Assembly: GCA_029261155.1 (NCBI GenBank)
Contig: JAJDBW010000047.1
Span: 1 to 64,000 of the forward strand
Reading direction: 5' to 3'
DNA: 64,000 bases
DNA from: Nitrospirota bacterium
GTDB lineage: Bacteria > Nitrospirota > Nitrospiria > SBBL01 > JAADHI01
A program made the translations under genes and the position numbers. Numbering within the stretch: the stretch's first letter is position 1; the number at the start of each line of letters is the position of its first letter. Of this stretch, positions 7,799 to 17,443 are shown piece by piece. The notes under the pieces were generated by a model. The model worked only from the letters and a program-made list of their open reading frames with translations, was not told the DNA's origin and did no database searches.

Positions 7799-8884
7799 AT
7801 GTTGAAACAAGGGGAATTCAAAATAAAATGGGGCTTGATGCTGATCCTGTTCTGGATCGTAAGCCTTGCACCGGCTGGGCTTAGGGGCCCGGCCTGGGCG
7901 GCGGCTGCCGGAGAGACCGGCGGGGTCAAGGTCCGTGTCGCCGTGGCGAAGTTTGGGGCGAACGATAGCTTTACGCAGCGCTATGGCGGTTGGGATGTCG
8001 GCGGTGGGCTCTCGGCCCAGTTGGTGACGGAATTGATCAACAGCGGTCAAGTCATCGTCGTCGAGCGCGGCATCCTGTCGCAGATTATCCGGGAACAGGA
8101 GTTGGCCAATTCCAAATTGGTGACGAAAGAAACCGCAGCCCAAGTCGGCAAGCTGCTCGGTGTCGATTATCTGATTGTTGGCGAGGTTACGGAATTCGAA
8201 CAAAAGGCCGTCGGCGCGGGCGGGCATTTCGGTCTATTTGATTGGTTTTTTCCAAAAGTTTCTGGAGATTTTACTGCGGCGCATGTCGGCATCGATCTGA
8301 GGGTCATTGACACCACCACCGGCGAAATCTTACATTCACACCGGGCCTCGGGCCGGGCTTGGGACAAGGCCGGCGCCGTGGAGCTGAATTCGCCCATTAG
8401 TTTTACCTTCGGCGCGGACGCCTTCCATAAAACCCCCCTGGGAAAAGCGACGCGTAAGGTCATCAACGATGCCCTGGGTTTTATCCTGGGATCGATACAA
8501 GAACGGCTGGAATCCTACTCCAATTGGGTTGGAAAGGTGATCCATGTCGAAGGTCAGCTCATTTACATTAATGCCGGGTCCATTTCACAGGTGAACGTGG
8601 GTGATCGCCTTTCCGTGTTTTCGATCAAAAAGGTGTTGACCGATCCAGAAACGAATCAGGTGGTCGGCCTAATCGAAAGCCCCATTGGTGAACTGGGCGT
8701 GGTGTCGACGAAAGAAAAGTTCTCCATGGCACGGGTAGTCGAAGGCAGGGTGCTCCCTAAAAAAGGCGATGTGGTCCGCTTCGCAAAACCCAGTGCCATA
8801 CCGGGAGCCAGCGGAGCGAGGCCGGGCGCGAAGGGACTCGAACAACTCAGTTATCAGGACGCGGATTACTTGGTGCTAGAGTAA
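7799..8884 (+). CDS. CsgG/HfaB-like outer-membrane secretion protein
   Basis: VAVAKFGANDS...GGGLSAQLVTELINSGQVIVVERGILSQIIREQELANS...AAQVGKLLGVDYLIVGEVTEF... Confidence 0.8.
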   Translation: MLKQGEFKIKWGLMLILFWIVSLAPAGLRGPAWAAAAGETGGVKVRVAVAKFGANDSFTQRYGGWDVGGGLSAQLVTELINSGQVIVVERGILSQIIREQELANSKLVTKETAAQVGKLLGVDYLIVGEVTEFEQKAVGAGGHFGLFDWFFPKVSGDFTAAHVGIDLRVIDTTTGEILHSHRASGRAWDKAGAVELNSPISFTFGADAFHKTPLGKATRKVINDALGFILGSIQERLESYSNWVGKVIHVEGQLIYINAGSISQVNVGDRLSVFSIKKVLTDPETNQVVGLIESPIGELGVVSTKEKFSMARVVEGRVLPKKGDVVRFAKPSAIPGASGARPGAKGLEQLSYQDADYLVLE

Positions 8885-8930
8885 TTCTGTTTGGGCAAAG
8901 CGTTTGACCCTTTAAGAAAGGTCGCATAAG

Positions 8931-10418
8931 ATGCACAGTCTCATGATAAAACGAATCCTTGTTATTCTCATCGCATTGGCGCAGGGGACCCTCTTGTCGG
9001 CATGTTTCCGCCAGGTGGCTCCGGATGAAGGCGGACCCACTTACTTGGAAGAAGGGCTCATCGCCTATGATCAGGGTCATTTCGATGAGGCCATCGGCCA
9101 TTTGAACAATGCCCTGAAGATTAATCCCGAAAACACCGAGGCCCGCTTTAAATTAGGCCTTATCTATCAAAAACAAAAACGGTTCGATGAAGCCCTTGCG
9201 GCTTATCGGGAAACGGTCCGGGTCGATCGCGCTCATATCAAGGCCCATTATAATTTGGCCAATCTCTATTCTTACGAAAAGGCCGACATGGTCCAGTCCA
9301 TATTCCATTACCGGCGCTTTTTGAGTCTCTCCCCCGGCCATCCCCACGCTGCCAGGGTGAGAAAACGGCTTCGTGAATTAACGGAGTCGCCGGACGAAAA
9401 AGGCTTGCATCACGCCATTGTGCCGCAAGGGAGAGTCCCCGAAACGGCCGTACTGGGGGGAGATTTGATTCAGCCGCCAACGCGGCCCCCTCAACTCCCT
9501 CTGGTACACCTCTCCTCTCAGCCGAGCGAAGTGTTTTCTTTTCCGCAAGTCGTTTGCCTCGAAGGGCGCGCGGGTCAAAACAAGGTCGAGGGCAGCGCCT
9601 TCGTCGTCGGCGCGGGCGGTTATCTCCTATCCAGCGGACATCAAGTAGATAAGGCGACGCAACTGATGGCGCGTTTCCAAGATGGAAAAAGTTATCCCGC
9701 GACTGTGCTTGCGGTCAGTGAAGCCCTCGATTTGGCCCTGCTTCAAATCCCCTATCCGGGTCTCGCGCCTCTGGAATTCGATAGGGCCCCATCGCCACGG
9801 GTTGGCGATACGGTCCTTGCCGTGGGCTGCCCCTTGGGGCTCGATCACAGCGCTTCGCAGGGGATTATCAGTGCGCCGGAGCGGAAGCTGGGTGGCATGC
9901 GACTTTTGCAAACCGACGTGTCGATTAATCCGGGCAATAGCGGCGGTCCCTTGCTTAATCAGGCGGGTGAGGTGACGGGCGTGATTGTGGGCGTGCTGCC
10001 CAAGGCCAATGGCATCGCCTTTGCGCTCCCAGCGGAAGAAGCGAAACGTTTTCTAGGCGCGACTTTTTTCCAAATCGGAAACTTGTTCGCCGAAGCCAAA
10101 CGCTATGACGAAGCGGCGGAGGCCCTGCAAACGAGTCTGCATTTCTCCCCCGAATCGGCGACGACACAGAGCAATCTGGGGGAGGTCTACCGGCGGATGA
10201 AACAATTTAAAAATGCGGAAAGCGCTTTTCTGAAAGCGGTTTCTCTCGATCCGCGTTATGCGGAAGCCCACTACAACCTCGGTGTGCTCTACGGCAATCA
10301 CCTGGGAGCCGAGGACAAGGCGGGAAGCCATTTTAGGGCTTATCTCAAACTGCAGCCGAATGCCGCCGATGCAAGCGAAGTGGGACAATGGCTGGCGGCG
10401 GCCGAGTCCACGGAATGA
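8931..10418 (+). CDS. TPR-flanked trypsin-like (S1C) serine protease, putative lipoprotein
   Basis: LLSAC lipobox; TPRs at both ends; SSGHQV / LDLALLQI / INPGNSGGPLL catalytic motifs. Confidence 0.8.
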   Translation: MHSLMIKRILVILIALAQGTLLSACFRQVAPDEGGPTYLEEGLIAYDQGHFDEAIGHLNNALKINPENTEARFKLGLIYQKQKRFDEALAAYRETVRVDRAHIKAHYNLANLYSYEKADMVQSIFHYRRFLSLSPGHPHAARVRKRLRELTESPDEKGLHHAIVPQGRVPETAVLGGDLIQPPTRPPQLPLVHLSSQPSEVFSFPQVVCLEGRAGQNKVEGSAFVVGAGGYLLSSGHQVDKATQLMARFQDGKSYPATVLAVSEALDLALLQIPYPGLAPLEFDRAPSPRVGDTVLAVGCPLGLDHSASQGIISAPERKLGGMRLLQTDVSINPGNSGGPLLNQAGEVTGVIVGVLPKANGIAFALPAEEAKRFLGATFFQIGNLFAEAKRYDEAAEALQTSLHFSPESATTQSNLGEVYRRMKQFKNAESAFLKAVSLDPRYAEAHYNLGVLYGNHLGAEDKAGSHFRAYLKLQPNAADASEVGQWLAAAESTE

Positions 10419-10447
10419 ATGAAGATCAAATGGGTAAGGATAGAACA

Positions 10448-11776
10448 ATGGAAAGCTTAGGGCGTTATAAAATTATCGAAGAAATCGGCCGTGGGGCGAT
10501 GGGCATCGTCTACAAAGGGAACGATCCGAAGATCAATCGGACCGTGGCCTTGAAGTGTTTGCGCGCCAACCTGCTTGATGGACGCGAGGGGGCCGGGCGA
10601 CGATTTCAATTGGAAATGCGCGCCTTGGGCCGCTTAATCCATCCCAATATTGTGACGATATTCGACGCCGGCGAAGAGGAGGAAAAGGGACAGGCCTATA
10701 TCGTCATGGAGTATGTCGAAGGCATTTCACTGGCCCAACTCATCAAACAGGGCCGGGCGCTCTCGATCGAACAGGCCGTTCAAATCGTCATTCAAATTTG
10801 CCGCGGGCTCGATTTTGCGCATTCAAAAGAAGTGATCCACCGCGACATTAAGCCAGGGAACATCCTGCTTTCGGAGGATTTTCAAACAGTTAAAATCACA
10901 GATTTCGGCATCGCCCGCCTCGACAATACCGCGCTAACGCAAACGGACCGCCTGACTGGGACCCCGCACTACATGTCACCGGAGCAATGCCGAGGCGAAG
11001 AACTCGACGGCCGTTCCGATCTCTTCGCCGTGGGGGCCCTGCTCTACGAGCTCCTGACCCGGCAGAAAGCTTTTGTTGGAGACTCGGTCGCCACAGTGAT
11101 GCATCAGGTGCTTCATACGAGTCCCTATCCCCCTGCCCTGGTCGATGGGACGATCCCAGAGGGCCTAAGCAGTGTGGCGATGCAGGCCTTGGAGAAGGAG
11201 GTCGATGACCGCTTCGCATCGGGCCAGGAGATGGCCGATGCCTTGTATGATGCAGCGGAGGCGAGCGGAACGCTCAGTATCAGTCAAACTTTTACAACAG
11301 AAGCGCTTGAAGCAAAGGAAGCCAAGACCCCCTTCCGATTCCAATATGCCCTTTATCTAAGTGTTTTCCTGATCGTGCTGGCGGTCTTTGTTGGCGCGAT
11401 TCGGCGGGAAGCCGTCACGAAGGATACTTTGTCCCAGGGACCGGCGGGCCTGGCGGAGACGCAAGCCGGGGTCGATGCGCCTGAAGTGCATCCGCCTTCG
11501 GTGTCTGTGGCCTTGCCGCCTGTTCCGGAAAAAAGTGCGGGGGCTCCGACCACTTTTCTCTCGAAAGGCCATGTGGCATTTTCGACCACGCCTTCGGGCG
11601 CGGATATTTTCATTAACGGCGACTTGGTGGGGAAGAGCCCGCTTTCGATTCAACTGCCGGCCGGTCCGCACGAACTGGTCGTTTTGAAAAAGGGCTTCCA
11701 TGCCTTGGAGGCCTCATTGGACGTTCCCTCCGGGGAGCGGATCCCCATTAACCTAAAACTGATAGAGGAGGAATGA
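10448..11776 (+). CDS. Hanks-type Ser/Thr protein kinase with TM segment and C-terminal PEGA domain
   Basis: GRYKIIEEIGRGAMGIVYKG, VIHRDIKPGNILL, DFGIAR, SPEQ; TM; VAFSTTPSGADIFINGDLVGKSPL. Confidence 0.9.
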   Translation: MESLGRYKIIEEIGRGAMGIVYKGNDPKINRTVALKCLRANLLDGREGAGRRFQLEMRALGRLIHPNIVTIFDAGEEEEKGQAYIVMEYVEGISLAQLIKQGRALSIEQAVQIVIQICRGLDFAHSKEVIHRDIKPGNILLSEDFQTVKITDFGIARLDNTALTQTDRLTGTPHYMSPEQCRGEELDGRSDLFAVGALLYELLTRQKAFVGDSVATVMHQVLHTSPYPPALVDGTIPEGLSSVAMQALEKEVDDRFASGQEMADALYDAAEASGTLSISQTFTTEALEAKEAKTPFRFQYALYLSVFLIVLAVFVGAIRREAVTKDTLSQGPAGLAETQAGVDAPEVHPPSVSVALPPVPEKSAGAPTTFLSKGHVAFSTTPSGADIFINGDLVGKSPLSIQLPAGPHELVVLKKGFHALEASLDVPSGERIPINLKLIEEE

Positions 11777-13692
11777 CCATGAAACCGATAAAGTGTTTGA
11801 TCCTGGTCGGTCTCAGCCTTTTCTTTCTCCTCGACGCTTGGCATGGAGAGGCGGCCCTTCAAAAAGGCACGATCGCCCCATCGATCCCGTCGTTGGAGAA
11901 AAAAGAAAAACGGCCGATGACCGTTGTTTACTTTTTTAAGCTCGACTCCAAGCCGGGCCGCGAAGGACTGGCGCATCTCCAATCGCTCTATAAACAGTAC
12001 GAAGCGGCAGGCATCGCCATCGTCGCCGTCAGCAAGGACGATCCCAAGGCCGTCGATGCCTATTTCAAATCGAAGCCAGTGCACTTTCCCGTCGTCAAGG
12101 ATTCAGGAAAGTTGTTTGACGGTTACGATCTGGGCTTCATCCTGCCAACGACTTATGTCTTGGGGCCGGGCGGCCGAGTGACGGATGTGCTTGAAGGCGG
12201 CGGGGCCTCCTCGCACCGCTTCGTGACCACAGTGGCGCAACGCGCACTTCAATTGAAAAAAACCGATTTGGCAAAGCAGCTCTTTACGAAGGCGGTCGAG
12301 GCGAATCCCAAAGACGCCGCCGGTCAAACGGGTTTGGGCCATGTCTTCTTAAAGGAAGGCAAGTTGGATAAAGCCGAGGCGGTTTTTTCCAAGGTGGCCC
12401 AACTGAAAGCCCCCGAGGCCATACTTGGAAAAGAGGGTTTGGCCGCTGTCCACATGAAAAAGGGGGAAAACGACAAGGCCCTCGCGCTTGCCGAAGACCT
12501 CCAGAAAAGCGATCCGGAGAACGGCCTGGTGCATCTTATCAAGGGCAACATCCTTGCCGGCCAAGGCAATCAGCAAGCGGCCTTGGTGTCCTACAACAAG
12601 GCCATCGAAGGCAAGCTCAGCAACGATTGGCAAGCGGCCGAGGCCCTGAACAAAGCCGGGCGGATTTATTCTGAGCAGGGCGAATACGATCAGGCGGAGT
12701 CGATGTATACGCGGGCCGTCAATCAAAATCCCTACTCCGCCGAAATCCTCACCAACCGCGGGGCCCTCTACGAAAAGAAGGGCGAACCTCAAAAGGCCCT
12801 GGCGCTCTATCAAGAGGCGCTCACCGTCGATCCGGAGGACAATGTCGCTCATCTGCTCGCCAAGCGCATGATGCAGCATTTGGCCTTTAAGGAAGACATG
12901 GCGCGGCAAAAGCGCATCGACGACTTGGTGGGCCAACTGACAGACCGTTTCAAGGCGGGTGACTTTAAAACAGCCGCCGATGCCGATGCCTGGTCTTCGC
13001 GGCCCATGACCGTGGCCTTTCTGGGGATGAAATCCATGGGCGGCGCCCTGCTCCGAGAAGGCATGGTGGAAGTGATTCAACAGGAGATCGGCCAAAGCTT
13101 GTCGGCCTCCGGCCGCATCTCCGTGGTCGAACGCGAAATCATGGACAAGCTTCTGGGCGAGTTAAAACTCGGTTCGTCTGAATTGGCCGATCCCGACACG
13201 GCTCTGAAATTGGGCCGACTCTTGGCTGCCCGCTTGGTGGTCACAGGATCGCTGGTCCAGGTCCCCGGCGGCCTTCGTCTCAGCCTGCGGCTGATCGATC
13301 CGGAAACCTCGGAAATCAAGATCCGCTATGCCGACGAAATGGGCGCGAATCAAAACCTCATTACGACCGCCGAGAAAAGCGCAGCCGCCCTGGGCGAACG
13401 GATCAAAGCCACCTATCCGCTGCGTGGGAAGATCGCCCTGGTCGAGGATGAAGGCCAGGTGATCATCAACCTCGGCAAGAAGCACGGTATCCTTGCCGGC
13501 ACCCAGATGAAGATCATTGCCGAGGGCAGTCCCATCGTCATCGACGGCAAGGTGATCGGGCATCGTAAAAAGAAAGTCGGCCTGCTTGAAATAACGGAGG
13601 TTGAAGAAAAACTGTCCTACGGCCGCTTGCAAGAGCAAGTGGCGAAAGTCGAAGTGAATCAAATGGTGATGGAGCGTGTGGACGGTCGTTAA
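11773..13692 (+). CDS. Thioredoxin-fold/TPR/CsgG-like fusion protein
   Basis: N-terminal redoxin-like region, central TPRs, C-terminal IQQEIGQSLSASGRISVVEREIMDKLLGELKLG...AARLVVTGSLVQV. Confidence 0.75.
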   Translation: MTMKPIKCLILVGLSLFFLLDAWHGEAALQKGTIAPSIPSLEKKEKRPMTVVYFFKLDSKPGREGLAHLQSLYKQYEAAGIAIVAVSKDDPKAVDAYFKSKPVHFPVVKDSGKLFDGYDLGFILPTTYVLGPGGRVTDVLEGGGASSHRFVTTVAQRALQLKKTDLAKQLFTKAVEANPKDAAGQTGLGHVFLKEGKLDKAEAVFSKVAQLKAPEAILGKEGLAAVHMKKGENDKALALAEDLQKSDPENGLVHLIKGNILAGQGNQQAALVSYNKAIEGKLSNDWQAAEALNKAGRIYSEQGEYDQAESMYTRAVNQNPYSAEILTNRGALYEKKGEPQKALALYQEALTVDPEDNVAHLLAKRMMQHLAFKEDMARQKRIDDLVGQLTDRFKAGDFKTAADADAWSSRPMTVAFLGMKSMGGALLREGMVEVIQQEIGQSLSASGRISVVEREIMDKLLGELKLGSSELADPDTALKLGRLLAARLVVTGSLVQVPGGLRLSLRLIDPETSEIKIRYADEMGANQNLITTAEKSAAALGERIKATYPLRGKIALVEDEGQVIINLGKKHGILAGTQMKIIAEGSPIVIDGKVIGHRKKKVGLLEITEVEEKLSYGRLQEQVAKVEVNQMVMERVDGR

Positions 13693-14413
13693 AACATTAA
13701 AGCCTTGGAAACGGGACGCGATGGTTTTCTTTGCCGCCCTGTCTTTAAGCGCCTGTGCCCATGGACCCGATCCGAAGGTTGCGGGTGAGATTCTTGCTGA
13801 AGAAGACCGGGCCCAGATTCTTACGGTGGCGGTTCTGCCCTTCGAGGACAACAGTCTCGCGGCTTCGCCGGAGACGGCGGGCTTGGGCCGCACGCTTGCA
13901 GACGGGATCGCGGACAGGCTTTCGGATGAAAGGGCCTTGGTCTTTATCGACCGAGAATCCATCGACAAAATCCTGGAGGAATTGGCCTTGTCGAGCGGAG
14001 GCCTGACCGAATCGGATCACCGCTTGCGCTTGGGCCACTTGCTGGGCGCGCAGTATTTGGTTGTGGGAGGCTACATGGCCATCGGGACCTCGCTTCGTGT
14101 GGATGCGCGCGTCATCGAAGTGGAACGGGGCTTGGCGGAGGGCCGCGCGGTTGAAGGCGGACTTGAGGCGCGAAGGGACATCGAACGCGCCTTGTCTCAA
14201 AAGATTTCCGAGGTCCTCCTGGCCAAGGCCAATCGCGGCAGCGTTTTAAGGCCGACAAGCAGCTTGGATTATTATCGAAGCGGGCTAGCGCTCGAAAAGA
14301 AAAAGCGATTCCAACAGGCATTAAGCCACTACCAACAGGCCTTGGCGCTCGACGTGGAAAATCAGCCCGCGCGCGAACGCATGGAGGCCTTGTTACTCAA
14401 GGAGCTCGAATAA
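13676..14413 (+). CDS. CsgG/FlgO (TolB-N)-like lipoprotein
   Basis: SLSAC lipobox; LTVAVLPFEDNSL...LADGIADRLSDERALVFIDRESIDKILEELALSSGGL; C-terminal TPR. Confidence 0.7.
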   Translation: MWTVVKTLKPWKRDAMVFFAALSLSACAHGPDPKVAGEILAEEDRAQILTVAVLPFEDNSLAASPETAGLGRTLADGIADRLSDERALVFIDRESIDKILEELALSSGGLTESDHRLRLGHLLGAQYLVVGGYMAIGTSLRVDARVIEVERGLAEGRAVEGGLEARRDIERALSQKISEVLLAKANRGSVLRPTSSLDYYRSGLALEKKKRFQQALSHYQQALALDVENQPARERMEALLLKELE

Positions 14414-14415
14414 AG

Positions 14416-15750
14416 ATGCAATCCATAGATCATAAACGAAAAAAAGGTGTTATCCCCTGGCGCGCACATCGTGCTTTTAGATCGATTATTCTTGGGGCTA
14501 TCGTTGTTCTCACTTTTTGTTCCATTATTGTGGAATCGGCATGGTCGATGGAACTGAAAGTGTTGAGAGGGCTTTATCAAAATGCACAATACGCGGAGAT
14601 TGTGAAGGACCTCGGGGAAGAAGGCGCATGGCGCGCCGATGAATCGCTCTATCTGGGATTAAGCCATTTGCGGCTTGGCAATTCTGAAAAGGCCATCCGC
14701 GCCTGGAAACGCTACGTGACCTTGGAAAAAGGAAGCGAAGGGGGCCGAAAGATAAACCAATACCTCACGCTGCTCAGGCAACAACATGCAAAGCAAGAGG
14801 CCCGCCGACTGATCGCGCAAGAAAAATCGCTATCGGAAAATTTGGATGCCAAGGCCATCGCGGTTTCTCTTTTTCAAAACCTGGGGCGCGCGGAGTATGC
14901 CCGGCTTTCTAAGGGCTTGGCCGAGATGATCATTACGGATTTGTCGCAAGTGAAGGCCTTGCGGGTGGTGGAGCGCATCCAAATCCAGGCCATTCTCAAC
15001 GAATTGAAATTGGCGGAGTCCGGCCTCGTCGATAAAAGCAGCGCAGCCCGGGTCGGCAAGTTGGTGGGTGCCGCGCGGGTGACCACCGGCAGTTATGTCG
15101 ATTTCGATGCCGAAAAAATTCGTCTTGATGCGGCGGTCAGCCGAACCGAAACCGGCAAGCTGCTGACGGCGAGCGAGGCCAGCGGGGCATTGGCCACTTT
15201 TTACGAATTGGAAAAAACCTTGGTTTTTAAAATTCTGTGCGGCATCGGTTACTGTCCGGAATCCTTGGAGAGCCGGGAGCGCCTTGCCGTCGAAAAAATA
15301 CACACGAAAAATTTTAAGGCCTTTGAACACTACTCTGAAGGCCTGGCACTTCGGGATCAGGGCGAGTATGTCGAGGCGGCGCGGGCCTTCTCGTTTGCGC
15401 TGGAAGAAGATCCGACATTCGACTTGGCCCGAAAGGCCCTCCTTGAAACCCCCATTGCCGAATTCGATCTTGCGGCCATGGTGAGCGGGGGAGAAGGGTT
15501 GGGAAAAGGGGGTCCGCCCATCCTTGATCTTCAGGCCATGTCGGCCTCGGCGCTTTTGGACGCGCCGATACTGCAGGGCAAGACGAGCCCGAAATCACTC
15601 CAATTGTCCGCCATTCAATCACAGGTGCCACTCTTTCCACTCATCTCACAACAACCCATGGGCAATACAGGTGGGACAACGGGCGGTGGCGGAACGGGGG
15701 CCGGCGCACCTCCGAACGTGAATGTTCAGATTCAAATTCAATTGCCATGA
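14416..15750 (+). CDS. TPR plus CsgG-like protein
   Basis: IAVSLFQNLG...LAEMIITDLSQVKALRVVERIQIQAILNELKLAESGL...VGKLVGAARVTTGSYV. Confidence 0.7.
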   Translation: MQSIDHKRKKGVIPWRAHRAFRSIILGAIVVLTFCSIIVESAWSMELKVLRGLYQNAQYAEIVKDLGEEGAWRADESLYLGLSHLRLGNSEKAIRAWKRYVTLEKGSEGGRKINQYLTLLRQQHAKQEARRLIAQEKSLSENLDAKAIAVSLFQNLGRAEYARLSKGLAEMIITDLSQVKALRVVERIQIQAILNELKLAESGLVDKSSAARVGKLVGAARVTTGSYVDFDAEKIRLDAAVSRTETGKLLTASEASGALATFYELEKTLVFKILCGIGYCPESLESRERLAVEKIHTKNFKAFEHYSEGLALRDQGEYVEAARAFSFALEEDPTFDLARKALLETPIAEFDLAAMVSGGEGLGKGGPPILDLQAMSASALLDAPILQGKTSPKSLQLSAIQSQVPLFPLISQQPMGNTGGTTGGGGTGAGAPPNVNVQIQIQLP

Positions 15751-17384
15751 GAGGAAGACAAGACATGTGCTTTCCAAAAGATTGCAGAACGAATTCGGCA
15801 CAACGGCGATTCCGGTTTATCAAGAGCACAGCGAGGGGCGGTGTTTTATCTTCTGCCCGACTGATGTTTTTTTTACTTCTTCCCCTCTTGTTTTCCTGCG
15901 GCCAAAACAATTCAAATCATTCCGATTCCTTGGGGATTACGCTCGAAATACCGCTCGGAGGATCTGAAAAGGGCCTTTCCAAATTACGTGCGGCCGAAGG
16001 CGAAGTCATCGGAGAAGTCCACTTCCGTGTTTCCACTGCAAGCGATGAAGAAGTCGTTGGGCAGGTTCAGGATCTTTTATTTGGACAACAAGCGATTTCG
16101 GTAACGCTCAATGTGCCCACGGCCGTGCCCCTGACTTTCTCGGTAGAAATTTTTGATAAGGACGGCCCGCGCCTCTTGTCTGGATCGACGGTGAAGACCC
16201 TTGTTCCCGCGAATAGCAGCGATCCGATTGTGATTCAACTTTTTCCGGAGCCTATCGTGGAATTTCCTATCGCGGTGAAAACCCATATCGAATTTGGCGC
16301 GAGCCTGGCCTTTGACGGCGAGAACTACTTGGTCGGCCTCTGGGAGGACACAGGCAATGGGGAAGGGATACAAACCCAGCGGGTTTCGCCTGCCGGAAGC
16401 CTCGTCGGTCCACCAACCGATATTTCGAGCCTGAGTGGAGACGCCTTGGGCGTGCCTTTCGTGGCCTTTGACGGCGCGAATTATTTGCTGGCGGCGCAGA
16501 TTTCCGATGAGGGTGTGCGATTGGATGGGCAAATTATTTCTACAGCGGGCGCGCTCGACGGTGAGCCCTTCAATATTGGAACTTCTTCCATTATCATCGA
16601 AGAAGAAAAGGGTGGCATGGCCTTTGGCGGGGGGAATTACTTGGTCGTTATCGAAAAGGACGATCAACAGGTTTTCGGCTACATCGTTACACCCGACGGC
16701 CAGGTCGGACGCCCCTTCTTGGTGAGCCAAAACGGCCATACGGGCGTGCACAATGTGAGCTTCGACGGCGTGAACTTTCTCGTGGTTTGGGCCGATGGCC
16801 AAAGCAATGCCGAGGTCAAGGGGCGCTTCGTCGATCCGACGGATTTGACTGGAAAAATGGGTGAGGAATTTACCGTTCATTCCGGTCAGTTTCCCAGCGA
16901 CGAATTCGTCACGCTGGCCTTCGGCGAAAGCCGGTACTTGGTGTTGTGGCAAGAAGAAGTCGGCGGGGCCGGGAGCAGCGATTGGGATATTTTCGGACAG
17001 TTGGTCGATCCCGCCGGGACCTTGATCGGCGAGCGCATAGCCATTGCGCAAGGCGCGGGTCCGCAGGTTTTTCCGAACGCTGTTTTTGATGGGGAGCAGT
17101 TCTTGGTGTCTTGGACCGAGGCCGCGAATCTATTCGATATTAAAATTCAAAAGCGCGCCTTCGATCTTTCCGGAAACCCTTTGGGCGCGGAATCGACCTT
17201 GTTTGTCTCGGCCGGTGACGGGCGCTTTCCCTGGTACAGCCGCATTGGGTTTAATGACACAAAATATTTTGCCGTGGTCAATCGCGGTCGGCCGGGAGAC
17301 GATCCCTTCGACATTAAGCAGTATCAAAATCAAGATGTTTTCGGGGCGGTTTTTTCGCTCTTGCAGCTGTCCGTATTGGATTAA
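15747..17384 (+). CDS. Putative surface lipoprotein with repeated FDGxNYLVxW blades
   Basis: LLFSCGQ lipobox; repeated AFDGENYLVGLW / AFDGANYLLAAQ / SFDGVNFLVVWAD / VFDGEQFLVSWTE. Confidence 0.65.
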   Translation: MRGRQDMCFPKDCRTNSAQRRFRFIKSTARGGVLSSARLMFFLLLPLLFSCGQNNSNHSDSLGITLEIPLGGSEKGLSKLRAAEGEVIGEVHFRVSTASDEEVVGQVQDLLFGQQAISVTLNVPTAVPLTFSVEIFDKDGPRLLSGSTVKTLVPANSSDPIVIQLFPEPIVEFPIAVKTHIEFGASLAFDGENYLVGLWEDTGNGEGIQTQRVSPAGSLVGPPTDISSLSGDALGVPFVAFDGANYLLAAQISDEGVRLDGQIISTAGALDGEPFNIGTSSIIIEEEKGGMAFGGGNYLVVIEKDDQQVFGYIVTPDGQVGRPFLVSQNGHTGVHNVSFDGVNFLVVWADGQSNAEVKGRFVDPTDLTGKMGEEFTVHSGQFPSDEFVTLAFGESRYLVLWQEEVGGAGSSDWDIFGQLVDPAGTLIGERIAIAQGAGPQVFPNAVFDGEQFLVSWTEAANLFDIKIQKRAFDLSGNPLGAESTLFVSAGDGRFPWYSRIGFNDTKYFAVVNRGRPGDDPFDIKQYQNQDVFGAVFSLLQLSVLD

Positions 17385-17443
17385 TGGGAAGGTCGCGTTT
17401 CAAGATAATAGGATTCAAAAATGAAAATAGAAAAGGTGGGGTC

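Noticed and set aside
12349-13968. Long minus-strand ORFs (248 and 268 aa) opposite TPR/CsgG genes
   Set aside because: Antisense to well-supported CDSs with recognisable domains
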